DNA of 64,000 nucleotides, from contig JAAUOU010000001.1 of the NCBI GenBank assembly GCA_012034765.1, forward strand, positions 1 through 64,000. The letters run 5' to 3'. Shown piece by piece: positions 8,517 to 16,274 of this stretch; within the stretch, counting starts at the first letter, position 1; each line of letters begins with the position of its first letter. The notes under the pieces were generated by a model, which made no database searches, was not told the origin of the DNA, and was given only the letters and a program-made list of their open reading frames with translations. The DNA is from Pleurocapsaceae cyanobacterium CSU_1_1 (GTDB lineage: Bacteria; Cyanobacteriota; Cyanobacteriia; Cyanobacteriales; Xenococcaceae). Made by a program: the position numbers and the translations under genes.

Positions 8517-8990
8517 AATGGCAATTTTAGCTTAGATATAGTTTTTTTTTGATTTGCTTTTTTAGAATACCAATATTATTGAGGAGAAAAACTGACTCCT
8601 ATTGATGTCAGTAAATTCTACGGCGCGTTTTGTGTATACCATATCCGAAGGTGTATACCATATGCGGAGTGGTTATCCGAAGGATTCCTTTAGGACAAGG
8701 GTACAATGTCCTTTAGAAAAAGCCACCTTACCAATGCTAAATATTTTAAAAAAAAGTACAATGTAGCCATAAAGATTTAGTATAGGAATAAACAAAACTA
8801 GATTAGGAAGCTTTAAAAAAAGCTAAAATAATCTTAAAATTTTACTTCAATTTTTTTATTAGTGAATTTTAACTCTATTGTTTCTAGACAAATTGTTATT
8901 TACCTTTAACTAGGTGATTTGGTATTTCAACTGCCAAACTATCGCTAATAATCATAATCATAGTAATTATTACGACTGCCCTAAACTAAT
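8517..8990. other. intergenic region with small repeats upstream of prs
   Basis: No gene is visible in these 474 bases. The 13-base unit GTGTATACCATAT occurs twice (8632-8644 and 8651-8663). It is followed to about 8735 by TCCGAAGGATTCCTTTAGG and a second CCTTTAG, members of the CCTTTAGG repeat family also present near 11270, 24020 and 63610. The rest is AT-rich. The promoters of divergent bioD (-) and prs (+) must lie here, but I could not place them. Confidence 0.55.
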
Positions 8991-10004
8991 TTGAATACAT
9001 TTGCCGTGAGCCATAGTACTACCTTAATGCCTCAGTCGATGGAGCAGACTCCCTTCTTATCAGACTCCAATCGTCTTAGATTGTTTTCTGGTTCTGCTAA
9101 TATTCCTCTTGCCAAAGAAGTAGCCCGCTATATCGGCATGGATTTAGGTCCGATGATCCGCAAGCGTTTTGCTGATGGGGAGCTTTACGTTCAAATTCAG
9201 GAATCGATTCGTGGAGCAGATGTTTATCTACTTCAACCCTGCTGTAATCCTGGCAACGATAATCTAATGGAGCTAATGATTATGATTGATGCTTGTCGTC
9301 GAGCATCTGCCCGCCAGATTACTCCAGTGATTCCTTATTATGGCTATGCCAGAGCAGATCGCAAAACTGCTGGTCGCGAGTCTATTACTGCCAAACTAGT
9401 GGCTAACTTGCTCACCGAAGCAGGAGCTAGCAGAGTTTTGGCGATGGATTTACACTCAGCGCAAATTCAAGGATACTTTGATATTCCCACGGATCATGTC
9501 TATGGCTCTCCAGCTATTCTGCAATATTTAGCAGCGAAGAAATTAGATGATTTAGTGATAGTGTCTCCTGATGTGGGGGGAGTAGCCAGAGCTAGAGCCT
9601 TTGCCAAGAAATTAAACGATGCTCCTTTAGCAATTATTGATAAACGTCGCCAGGCTCATAATGTAGCAGAAGTAATGAATGTGATTGGTGATGTGGCAGG
9701 GAAAACGGCTATTTTAGTCGATGACATGATTGATACTGCTGGAACTTTATCCGCAGGGGGTAAATTATTACGAGAACAAGGAGCAAAAGAAATTTACGCC
9801 TGTGCTACTCATGCTGTCTTTTCTGGTCCTGCGGTGGCAAGATTATCTGAAGGGATTTTTAAAGAAGTTATTGTGACTAATACAATTCCTATTCCTGAAG
9901 CGAAAAAGTTTGCACAGTTAACGGTTCTTTCGGTGGCTAGTCTGCTGGGAGAGGCAATTTGGCGAATTCATGAAGCTAGCTCCGTTAGCAGTATGTTTCG
10001 CTGA
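8991..10004 (+). CDS. prs: ribose-phosphate pyrophosphokinase
   Basis: The product makes phosphoribosyl pyrophosphate from ribose 5-phosphate and ATP, feeding purine, pyrimidine, histidine, tryptophan and NAD synthesis. The fold is clear: the N-terminal LRLFSGSANIPLAKEV, the PYYGYARADRK flexible loop, DLHSAQIQGYFDIP, and the PRPP-binding loop VDDMIDTAGTL near residues 241-251. I keep the TTG start (337 residues). The preceding in-frame sequence offers no ATG, and an internal ATG at codon 13 (MPQSMEQ) is an alternative. The gene is transcribed alone and convergent with lepB. Confidence 0.93.
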   Translation: MNTFAVSHSTTLMPQSMEQTPFLSDSNRLRLFSGSANIPLAKEVARYIGMDLGPMIRKRFADGELYVQIQESIRGADVYLLQPCCNPGNDNLMELMIMIDACRRASARQITPVIPYYGYARADRKTAGRESITAKLVANLLTEAGASRVLAMDLHSAQIQGYFDIPTDHVYGSPAILQYLAAKKLDDLVIVSPDVGGVARARAFAKKLNDAPLAIIDKRRQAHNVAEVMNVIGDVAGKTAILVDDMIDTAGTLSAGGKLLREQGAKEIYACATHAVFSGPAVARLSEGIFKEVIVTNTIPIPEAKKFAQLTVLSVASLLGEAIWRIHEASSVSSMFR

Positions 10005-10024
10005 TTAAAACGAGATAAATCAAT

Positions 10025-10062
10025 GCTCCTGCGATCGCAATTAATCATACTATTACAGGAGC
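10025..10062. terminator. weak inverted repeat between convergent prs and lepB
   Basis: GCTCCTG (10025-10031) pairs with CAGGAGC (10056-10062) across a 24-base loop. It lies between the 3' ends of prs and lepB. The loop is long and there is no U-tract, so a terminator role is only suggested by position. Confidence 0.25.
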
Positions 10063-10086
10063 TGTCTGGCGACAATTTCGACAAGA

Positions 10087-10659
10087 TTACTTAGCTTCAG
10101 CTTCGGGATATAAAGGTTGATCATTTAAGGTTCCTAATCGATCAGGAGGCCAGAAACGAACTGCTGCCCGACCAATAAGGTTTTTCAGCGGCACAAATCC
10201 CCAGTAATGGGAATCATAGCTGTTGTTGCGATTGTCCCCTAAAACCAAATACTGTCCAGGGGGTACTTTGGTAGGAGGATAGTCATATTCTGGTGGATTG
10301 AGAATATACTTTTCATTCAGTTTTTGACCGTTAACGTATACTGCATTATTTTTGACCTCCACTACGTCCCCAGGAATGCCAATTACCCTTTTGATAAAAG
10401 CTTCCTGATAATTTTCTTGCTTAAGCGCTTCTGTTGGTGAAAAAACTACCACATCCCCCCGTTTAGGTTTGCGAAAATGATAGCTAATTTTTTCGATGAT
10501 TAAGCGATCGTTGATTTCTAAAGTTGGCAACATCGATTCAGAAGGAATATAGCGAGCTTCCGCTACACAAGCACGAATTCCTATAGCCAAAATTCCAGCA
10601 GATACTAGAGTTTTTAAAAGTTCAACTAGAGGATTTTCTTCTTTTTCTGTCATAAGCAC
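10087..10659 (-). CDS. lepB: signal peptidase I
   Basis: This membrane protease removes signal peptides from exported proteins on the outer face of plasma or thylakoid membranes. The 190-residue product has an N-terminal membrane segment (residues 13-33). The catalytic serine follows in PSESMLPT (Ser42), and the catalytic lysine is in KRVIGIPGDVV (Lys90). The conserved GDNRNNSYDSHYWGFVP box comes later. All boxes are in order and the length is usual for the cyanobacterial enzyme. The gene is convergent with prs and seems monocistronic. Confidence 0.93.
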   Translation of the reverse strand: MLMTEKEENPLVELLKTLVSAGILAIGIRACVAEARYIPSESMLPTLEINDRLIIEKISYHFRKPKRGDVVVFSPTEALKQENYQEAFIKRVIGIPGDVVEVKNNAVYVNGQKLNEKYILNPPEYDYPPTKVPPGQYLVLGDNRNNSYDSHYWGFVPLKNLIGRAAVRFWPPDRLGTLNDQPLYPEAEAK

Positions 10660-11030
10660 ACAGCCTTAATGATGGAATGATCTGTAGTCAATAGAATTGA
10701 GAGAAATAAAACAGCTATTCCCTCGAAATTATTCGAGTCTGAATGAGCTGTTGGTGAGGTTGATTCAGTTTTGCTTGCTAGATAAAATTATTCAAATAAA
10801 GCAATATATCCATGGCGATCGCCAAGATGAGCAAAAACCCTAAGTTAAAAGTTTGAGTTAGTTTCTTAGGCTAAACTAGAAAGGGACTAACCGCCATTGT
10901 TAATAAGGGTGCTTTTGGGTGAGAGTATTTTTCCCCAAAACGCGCCGTAAAATAACTACTGCTGTTGATTAACCATAAACATCAGCCGTTCAAATTTCTT
11001 AGCTCCAATCATAAACTTTACTATTCTAAT
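10660..11030. other. intergenic region between lepB and the DUF3134 gene
   Basis: About 370 bases between divergent genes. One HIP1-type site (near 10817) is present. I see no convincing gene, promoter hexamer pair or RNA structure. An in-frame extension of the DUF3134 gene back to 10965 exists but looks non-coding. Confidence 0.4.
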
Positions 11031-11243
11031 ATGGAACATAAAAATCCTGCTTTGGTTCAAGAACCTCGTTATGAACCAGCAATTGTCATTCCTTTAAAAC
11101 AAGAGGCTTCTCTTTTAGATTGGTTAAAAGCAAATAACCGTCTGATTCCCCGTGAACCAGTAGAAATTGAAAAAGTTAAATCCGATGAAGATCTAGACGT
11201 GTTGATGGATGGAGAGGATGATGATTTTGATGAAGATGATTAA
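11031..11243 (+). CDS. DUF3134 family small acidic protein
   Basis: The product is a 70-residue cyanobacterial protein of unknown function. From ATG 11031 it reads MEHKNPALVQEPRYEPA, with the family's typical PRYEPA and VIPLKQEASLLDWL segments, and ends in a very acidic tail (EDDDFDEDD). I reject the upstream start at 10965 because its 22 extra residues are low-complexity and unlike the family. It is soluble, with no membrane segment or cysteine motif. It precedes mraY on the same strand with a 157-base gap containing a small repeat. The family call is fairly sure and the role unknown. Confidence 0.7.
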   Translation: MEHKNPALVQEPRYEPAIVIPLKQEASLLDWLKANNRLIPREPVEIEKVKSDEDLDVLMDGEDDDFDEDD

Positions 11244-11257
11244 ATAAATTATCTTGG

Positions 11258-11286
11258 CGATCGCGAAGCTAGTCCTTTAGGATATC
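11258..11286. repeat. CTAGTCCTTTAGG-type dispersed repeat
   Basis: A HIP1 site merges into GCGAAGCTAGTCCTTTAGGA. The core GCTAGTCCTTTAGG recurs at 24021-24034, and related copies are near 8690 and 63610. It is intergenic, between the DUF3134 gene and mraY. Confidence 0.5.
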
Positions 11287-11400
11287 TGAAAGATAATCGC
11301 TAGTCAGATAGAAGCAAATATTGTTGCTGCAACCAATAGTTTTTGCTATGTTATCGTTCTCAAGTAATTAATCTTCTTAGTAAGTTGGCAAAATTTAATT

Positions 11401-12528
11401 GTGAATGTTAAACCATTTGATGCCGAGAAACTAATAATCGCTCCTTCTGGTAAGATGCTGCTAGTTTCTCTGACATGCGTTTTGGCTATCGGTGCGATCG
11501 CCATTGAATACACTTCTAGCTCTTTAGAACAGTTTGGCTTACTATTGCCCCTTCTCGTCTGTACAGTTGCTAGCGCTTTGCTGGGAATAGTCATCATTCC
11601 CCTGCTCAATCGTTTGAAAACAGGACAAATCGTCCAGGAGGATGGTCCTCAGGCTCACTTAAAAAAAGCAGGAACTCCGACGATGGGGGGGATTTTTTTT
11701 GTTCCAGTAGCAGTGGTTGTGAGTTTGCTCTGGGTCAATTTTAGCGATGGCACAAGCGGTCAGACAGTAGGGATTACCCCAGAGTTAATTGCCGTCTGTT
11801 TGGTGACTTTAGGTTATAGCTTAATCGGTTGGATTGATGACTGGCAAGTGTTACGGCACAAGTCGAATAAGGGTATCTCGCCGCGCATGAAGCTAACTCT
11901 CCAAATAGTTTTTGGCATGTTGTTTTCTTTGTGGCTGTTCTGGCATAAGTCTAGTGCGATCGCCACTATTAGTCTCCCTGGAGGATTAAATCTTGCCACT
12001 GGATGGCTATTTTTACCTTTAGCAATCTTTGTCTTGGCAGCAGAAAGTAATGCGACTAATTTGACGGATGGGGTAGATGGGTTGGCAGCAGGAACAGGAG
12101 CGATCGCTTTTTTAGGTCTAGGGGCAGTTCTGGGACTAGATTACCCAGATCTGGCAATTTTCTGTGCCTGTTTTAGCGGTAGCTGCTTGGGATTTTTGGT
12201 GCATAATCGTAACCCCGCTAGGGTGTTTATGGGGGATACGGGTTCTCTAGCTTTAGGGGGCGCTTTAGCTGCGGTAGGGCTTAGTAGCAATCATCTTTGG
12301 GCTTTATTTTTAATCAGCGGTTTGTTCTTTATTGAATCTCTTTCTGTCATTGCTCAGGTTGCTTATTTTAAAGCCACCAAGGGAGGAGATGGCAAGGGCA
12401 AACGCCTGTTTAAAATGGCTCCAATTCATCATCATTTTGAACTTAGTGGCTGGAATGAAACCCAAGTGGTAGGGGTATTTTATCTAGTTAATGTTTTGCT
12501 CGTCGCGATCGCTTATTTATCTCGCTAA
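11401..12528 (+). CDS. mraY: phospho-N-acetylmuramoyl-pentapeptide transferase
   Basis: This integral membrane enzyme transfers phospho-MurNAc-pentapeptide to undecaprenyl phosphate, forming lipid I in peptidoglycan synthesis. The 375-residue product has about ten membrane segments and the MraY signatures: ESNATNLTDGVDGLAAG (Mg2+-binding aspartates), the MGDTGSLALGG loop, and the family-specific PIHHHFELSGW near the C-terminus. The GTG at 11401 is the start. A single-gene location away from a dcw cluster is normal for cyanobacteria. HIP1 sites inside the gene match the genome style. Confidence 0.94.
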   Translation: MNVKPFDAEKLIIAPSGKMLLVSLTCVLAIGAIAIEYTSSSLEQFGLLLPLLVCTVASALLGIVIIPLLNRLKTGQIVQEDGPQAHLKKAGTPTMGGIFFVPVAVVVSLLWVNFSDGTSGQTVGITPELIAVCLVTLGYSLIGWIDDWQVLRHKSNKGISPRMKLTLQIVFGMLFSLWLFWHKSSAIATISLPGGLNLATGWLFLPLAIFVLAAESNATNLTDGVDGLAAGTGAIAFLGLGAVLGLDYPDLAIFCACFSGSCLGFLVHNRNPARVFMGDTGSLALGGALAAVGLSSNHLWALFLISGLFFIESLSVIAQVAYFKATKGGDGKGKRLFKMAPIHHHFELSGWNETQVVGVFYLVNVLLVAIAYLSR

Positions 12529-12683
12529 AATTTGGGGCTTGATCATCAAACAAATCTCAAACTAGACCTAACTCAAAAGACATCCAGCTAAATACCCAGG
12601 TTTTTTCGTTTTACAAGTGTTACTCATCCGATATATTCTATGTTTGGGATGTTTGAGCAATTATTTCTGGGAAGGAGAAATGT

Positions 12684-13611
12684 ATGAGTGAGAAAACGAT
12701 TATTCTTGGCATAGTTGGTGATAGTGCAGCAGGGAAAACGACTTTAACCAAGGGAATTGCTCAAGTATTAGGAGAAGATAAGGTGACGATCATCTGTACT
12801 GATGATTACCATCGTTATGACCGCGCCCAGCGGGCAAAAATGGGAATTTCTGCTCTCCATCCTGACTGTAACTATTTAGACATCATTGAGCAGCATCTGA
12901 CACTATTAAGAGCAGGACAAGCTATCCTTAAGCCAATTTATAATCACTCGACAGGGCGTTCGATCCGCCAGAATATATTGAACCACGTAAATATGTCATT
13001 GTCGAAGGCTTGTTAGGTTATTCTACTCGCCAAATGCGCGATAGCTATGACGTTAAAACTTATCTTGCTCCTCCAGAATCTCTACGTGCCACTTGGAAAA
13101 TCAAACGGGATACTCGTAAAAGAGGTTACAACGAAGAACAGGTAATGGAGCAATTGCGTCAAAGAGAGCCAGATTCAGAAGCTTTTATCCGTCCTCAACG
13201 TGAATGGGCAGATATGGTTGTTTCTTTTTATCCTCCAGAAGAAAATCTGGGTAACGATTTATTGCTGAATGTTAATCTGATTTTACGTCCGACTATTCCT
13301 CACCCAGAACTGAGTAGGATTCTTAATGCTCAGGGAAATCATTTAGGTGAAGCTATTCGCTTAGGTTTAAGTCGTGATATGGGTAAACCCGTAGATATCT
13401 TGGAAATAGATGGACATGCCACTATGGAACAGGTTAGAGAGTTAGAAAAATGATGTGTAGTGACGTGCCTTACCTGGGTCAATTCTGTAGTTTGGAAGGA
13501 AACCAAGAGCTAGGAAAAGTGGTGGGAACTACAGGAGAAACTTTACAGAGCTATCCTTTAGCTTTGACTCAGTTGTTGATTACCTATCATATGCTTAAAG
13601 CAGCATCCTGA
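12684..13611 (+). CDS. phosphoribulokinase/uridine kinase-type kinase (two missing bases)
   Basis: This P-loop kinase of the phosphoribulokinase family begins with GIVGDSAAGKTT (Walker A) and continues with ICTDDYHRYDR and KPIYNHSTG, as in Calvin-cycle PRK. Two single-base losses break it. Near 12954-12958, restoring one base gives HSTG-x-FDPPEYIEP. At AAAAA 13446-13450, restoring one A carries the frame to TGA 13609 (C-terminus LLITYHMLKAAS). The restored protein has about 309 residues. It differs from the main cyanobacterial PRK in several segments (for example GYSTRQMRDSYDVKTYL), so it may be a second, paralogous kinase; I give no symbol. A clean ribosome-binding site (GGAAGGAG) precedes ATG 12684. 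Confidence 0.8.
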
Positions 13612-13662
13612 TTTAATTAGTTTTAAGTAGCGATCGCACAATTTAATTCAATCTCTTCAGAA

Positions 13663-13944
13663 CTAAGGTGTAACTTTTTGCCAGCCCACAATTTTATTAC
13701 CCAATCGAAAAATCATCGAATCTGCCAAACTCAATTCGGCGATCGCCTGAGACAAAGAATGTGCTTGTTCTTGGTCGATATTAAATAAGTGAGGGCAATT
13801 GACAAAATCTAAGCACAAAACTGTAGAACGACCCCAAGATTCACGGAAAATTATGCTATCTTCAGGTAAAAAACCAACTAATGAACGAAATCTAGCTAAG
13901 GCAGCCTGCTCAAAATCTGCACTAGTGCTGTTAAGTGGTGTCAT
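13663..13944 (-). CDS. small hypothetical protein
   Basis: I do not recognise this 93-residue protein. It is soluble, with an N-terminal helix (DFEQAALARFRSLVGFL), a strand-rich middle (STVLCLDFVNC) and a second helix (AHSLSQAIAELSLA). Two cysteines (about residues 44 and 50) do not form a known metal motif. Codon use and an embedded HIP1 site look native. It is convergent with the phosphoribulokinase-like gene. A small cyanobacterial protein of unknown role is likely. Confidence 0.5.
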   Translation of the reverse strand: MTPLNSTSADFEQAALARFRSLVGFLPEDSIIFRESWGRSTVLCLDFVNCPHLFNIDQEQAHSLSQAIAELSLADSMIFRLGNKIVGWQKVTP

Positions 13945-14308
13945 AATGTAGACTCCTGCATTTTTCTTAAAATAAACCTAAAATCAATTTCAAACTTAGG
14001 AATCATCGCGATAGTAGCTGAACAATCACATGACCTTCAGTAGCAAGAAATGCAATATCATGATCATGGATAATAAAAGGCTACAAATAGCTTTGGTATG
14101 ACTACCCATATCCGCGCCTGTCTTTTATTAAACAATAGCTTTTGGCGCTTTTTATAGATTAACATCAACCTTTTTGCACGTGTTGCCTATAAGTTGTTAC
14201 TTAATAAAAATTTCTAATTTGTTTTCTGGCAAATTAACTAGTTTCTAGCTTGAGACTCTAAGTTCAAAGTTCAACAAAAACCAAGAAAAAGTTTATCTTA
14301 AGAATCTG
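13945..14308. other. intergenic region upstream of the GlcNAc 2-epimerase gene
   Basis: About 360 AT-rich bases between divergent genes. I see no gene, tandem repeat or convincing hairpin. The sequence must hold the promoters for both neighbours, but I cannot place them. Confidence 0.35.
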
Positions 14309-15490
14309 ATGAAGCAATTTAAGAGACTGGCTGAACTATATAAAAGCACTCTACTTGATAATGTTTTGCCTTTCTGGTCAGAACATTCACTCGATCGCCA
14401 ATATGGAGGTTATTTTACCTGTTTAGATCGAGCAGGAAATGTCTATGATACCGACAAGTTCATCTGGCTACAAAACCGCCAGGTATGGACTTATTCCATG
14501 TTTTACAATCGTCTGGAAAAAAGATCTCAATGGCTCGATATTGCCCGTCATGGTGCTGAGTTTTTGGCAAAATATGGTCGAGATGAAGAAGGTAACTGGT
14601 ATTTTGCGCTAGATCGCCAAGGACAGCCTTTGGTGCAGCCTTATAATATATTTTCTGATTGTTTTGCAGCGATGGCTTTTAGTCAATATGCCTTGGCTTC
14701 GGGGGATGAGTCGGCACAAGAGATTGCCTTAGAAGCATACAATAACGTGTTGCGTCGTCAGCATAATCCGAAGGGTAAATATAATAAAGCTTATCCAAAA
14801 ACGCGATCGCTAAAAAGTTTAGCTATACCAATGATCTTAGCAAATCTTTCTTTAGAAATGGATTGGCTAATTGAAGACAGTGAGTTAGAAGCAATTCTTG
14901 AGCGCACGGTGCAGGAAATGATGCAGGATTTTCGCGATCGCGAAACAGGATTAATGTATGAAAATGTTACTCCAGAAGGCGAACATCTAGATTGTTTTGA
15001 CGGTAGATTAATTAATCCTGGTCATGGTATTGAAGCAATGTGGTTTGTGATGGATATTGCCCGTCGTCGCCAGGATTTGGATTTAATCAATCAGGCAGTT
15101 GATGTGGTGATTAGTACTTTAGAGTTTGGTTGGGATCAAGAATATCAGGGTATTTATTATTTAATGGATGCACAAGGACATCCTCTTCAACAGCTTGAGT
15201 GGGATCAAAAGCTATGGTGGGTACATCTAGAAACTTTAGTGGCATTGTTAATGGGATTTAATCTTACTGGACGAACAGAATGTTTAGAGTGGTTTGAGCT
15301 AGTTCATAACTATACCTGGAATCACTTTTCAGATTCTGAATCTGGTGAATGGTTTGGTTACCTAAACTGTAGAGGAGAATTATTACTAAATCTTAAGGGA
15401 GGAAAATGGAAAGGCTGTTTTCATGTCCCTCGCGCTTTATATTTATGCTGGCAACAGTTAGAAATTTTAGATTCTGCTAATACTCAGTAA
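14309..15490 (+). CDS. N-acylglucosamine 2-epimerase family protein
   Basis: The product interconverts N-acetylglucosamine and N-acetylmannosamine, or a related sugar pair. The 393-residue length is close to that of the characterised cyanobacterial enzyme Slr1975. It reads as an alpha6/alpha6-barrel: repeated helical hairpins with conserved motifs [18 protein letters not shown], the catalytic-region histidine in [12 protein letters not shown], and [14 protein letters not shown] near residue 310. No signal peptide is present. Cellobiose-2-epimerase-like activity cannot be excluded by sequence alone. The gene stands alone. A separate UDP-GlcNAc 2-epimerase (wecB) lies about 16 kb away. Confidence 0.85.
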   Translation: MKQFKRLAELYKSTLLDNVLPFWSEHSLDRQYGGYFTCLDRAGNVYDTDKFIWLQNRQVWTYSMFYNRLEKRSQWLDIARHGAEFLAKYGRDEEGNWYFALDRQGQPLVQPYNIFSDCFAAMAFSQYALASGDESAQEIALEAYNNVLRRQHNPKGKYNKAYPKTRSLKSLAIPMILANLSLEMDWLIEDSELEAILERTVQEMMQDFRDRETGLMYENVTPEGEHLDCFDGRLINPGHGIEAMWFVMDIARRRQDLDLINQAVDVVISTLEFGWDQEYQGIYYLMDAQGHPLQQLEWDQKLWWVHLETLVALLMGFNLTGRTECLEWFELVHNYTWNHFSDSESGEWFGYLNCRGELLLNLKGGKWKGCFHVPRALYLCWQQLEILDSANTQ

Positions 15491-15549
15491 TATAGTTAGT
15501 TTAGTTACTGTTTTGATACATTAGACCCAAATTCTTTATGAAATTTAAA

Positions 15550-15578
15550 TTTATCCTGTAGGGTCAAGCATTTATAAT
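15550..15578 (+). promoter_or_regulatory. possible promoter for mscL
   Basis: A perfect -10-like TATAAT is at 15573-15578, about 85 bases before the mscL ATG. The best -35 candidate at 17-base spacing is a poor TTTATC (15550-15555). Only the -10 element supports the call. Confidence 0.3.
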
Positions 15579-15663
15579 CATTGAGATCGACAAAAACAAA
15601 AGACAAAACAGTAGAACAAAGACAAAATAAGGTAATTTTTAAATTTAGTAGGATTATACAATT

Positions 15664-16098
15664 ATGGTTAGAAGAGGAACAGAAGCAGCAGGCGGATTTT
15701 TATCAGGCTTTCGCGACTTTATTATGCGGGGTAATGTTATTGATTTGGCAGTAGCGGTCATTATCGGTGCAGCATTTAGTAAGATTATCGATTCGTTAGT
15801 CGCAGATATTATTACTCCTGTTATTTTAAATCCAGCAATGAAAGCTGCTGGCGTAGATAAATTGTCTGAACTATCTGCTGGAGGAGTTCAGTATGGTCTA
15901 TTTTTGGCAGCAGTCCTCAACTTTTTGGTGATTGCCTTTTGTATTTATGTACTGGTGCAAGCATTTGAGAAAGCAAAAAGGCGTTTAATTCGCCAAGAAG
16001 CTTTGGCAGAAGAAGAAGCAACTGATGTAAATCTGGTTGCTCAAGAAAGACTTACTGCTGCCATTGAGCGATTAACTAACGTAATGGAGGCAAGGTGA
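15664..16098 (+). CDS. mscL: large-conductance mechanosensitive channel
   Basis: This homopentameric inner-membrane channel opens at high membrane tension and releases solutes on hypo-osmotic shock. The 144-residue product has the N-terminal amphipathic helix (GFRDFIMRGNVIDLAVAVII), the first pore-lining membrane segment with its small-residue pattern, a short periplasmic loop, a second membrane segment (FLAAVLNFLVIAFCIYVLV), and a charged cytoplasmic helix bundle rich in glutamate. Size and order are standard. It is monocistronic and followed by a heptamer repeat. Confidence 0.95.
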   Translation: MVRRGTEAAGGFLSGFRDFIMRGNVIDLAVAVIIGAAFSKIIDSLVADIITPVILNPAMKAAGVDKLSELSAGGVQYGLFLAAVLNFLVIAFCIYVLVQAFEKAKRRLIRQEALAEEEATDVNLVAQERLTAAIERLTNVMEAR

Positions 16099-16108
16099 CA
16101 GTTTAATT

Positions 16109-16136
16109 AGCTTTAGGCTATAAGCTATAAGCTAGA
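16109..16136. repeat. heptanucleotide tandem repeat downstream of mscL
   Basis: Four in-register 7-base units are present: AGCTTTA, GGCTATA, AGCTATA, AGCTAGA. The tract starts 10 bases after the mscL stop codon. It is the clearest copy of this repeat family with those at 7694 and 56535. Confidence 0.65.
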
Positions 16137-16274
16137 AATAAATTTAAGTGGTTCTTCGGGGTAAATTGGCGATCGCTAATTTGCCCTTATTTTATTGAGG
16201 CAGCGATAATTTATTAAGTATCAATAAAGTTTAAACTGAAAGCTACTTGTCCTTGCCCATGAGGAAAAACTCAA

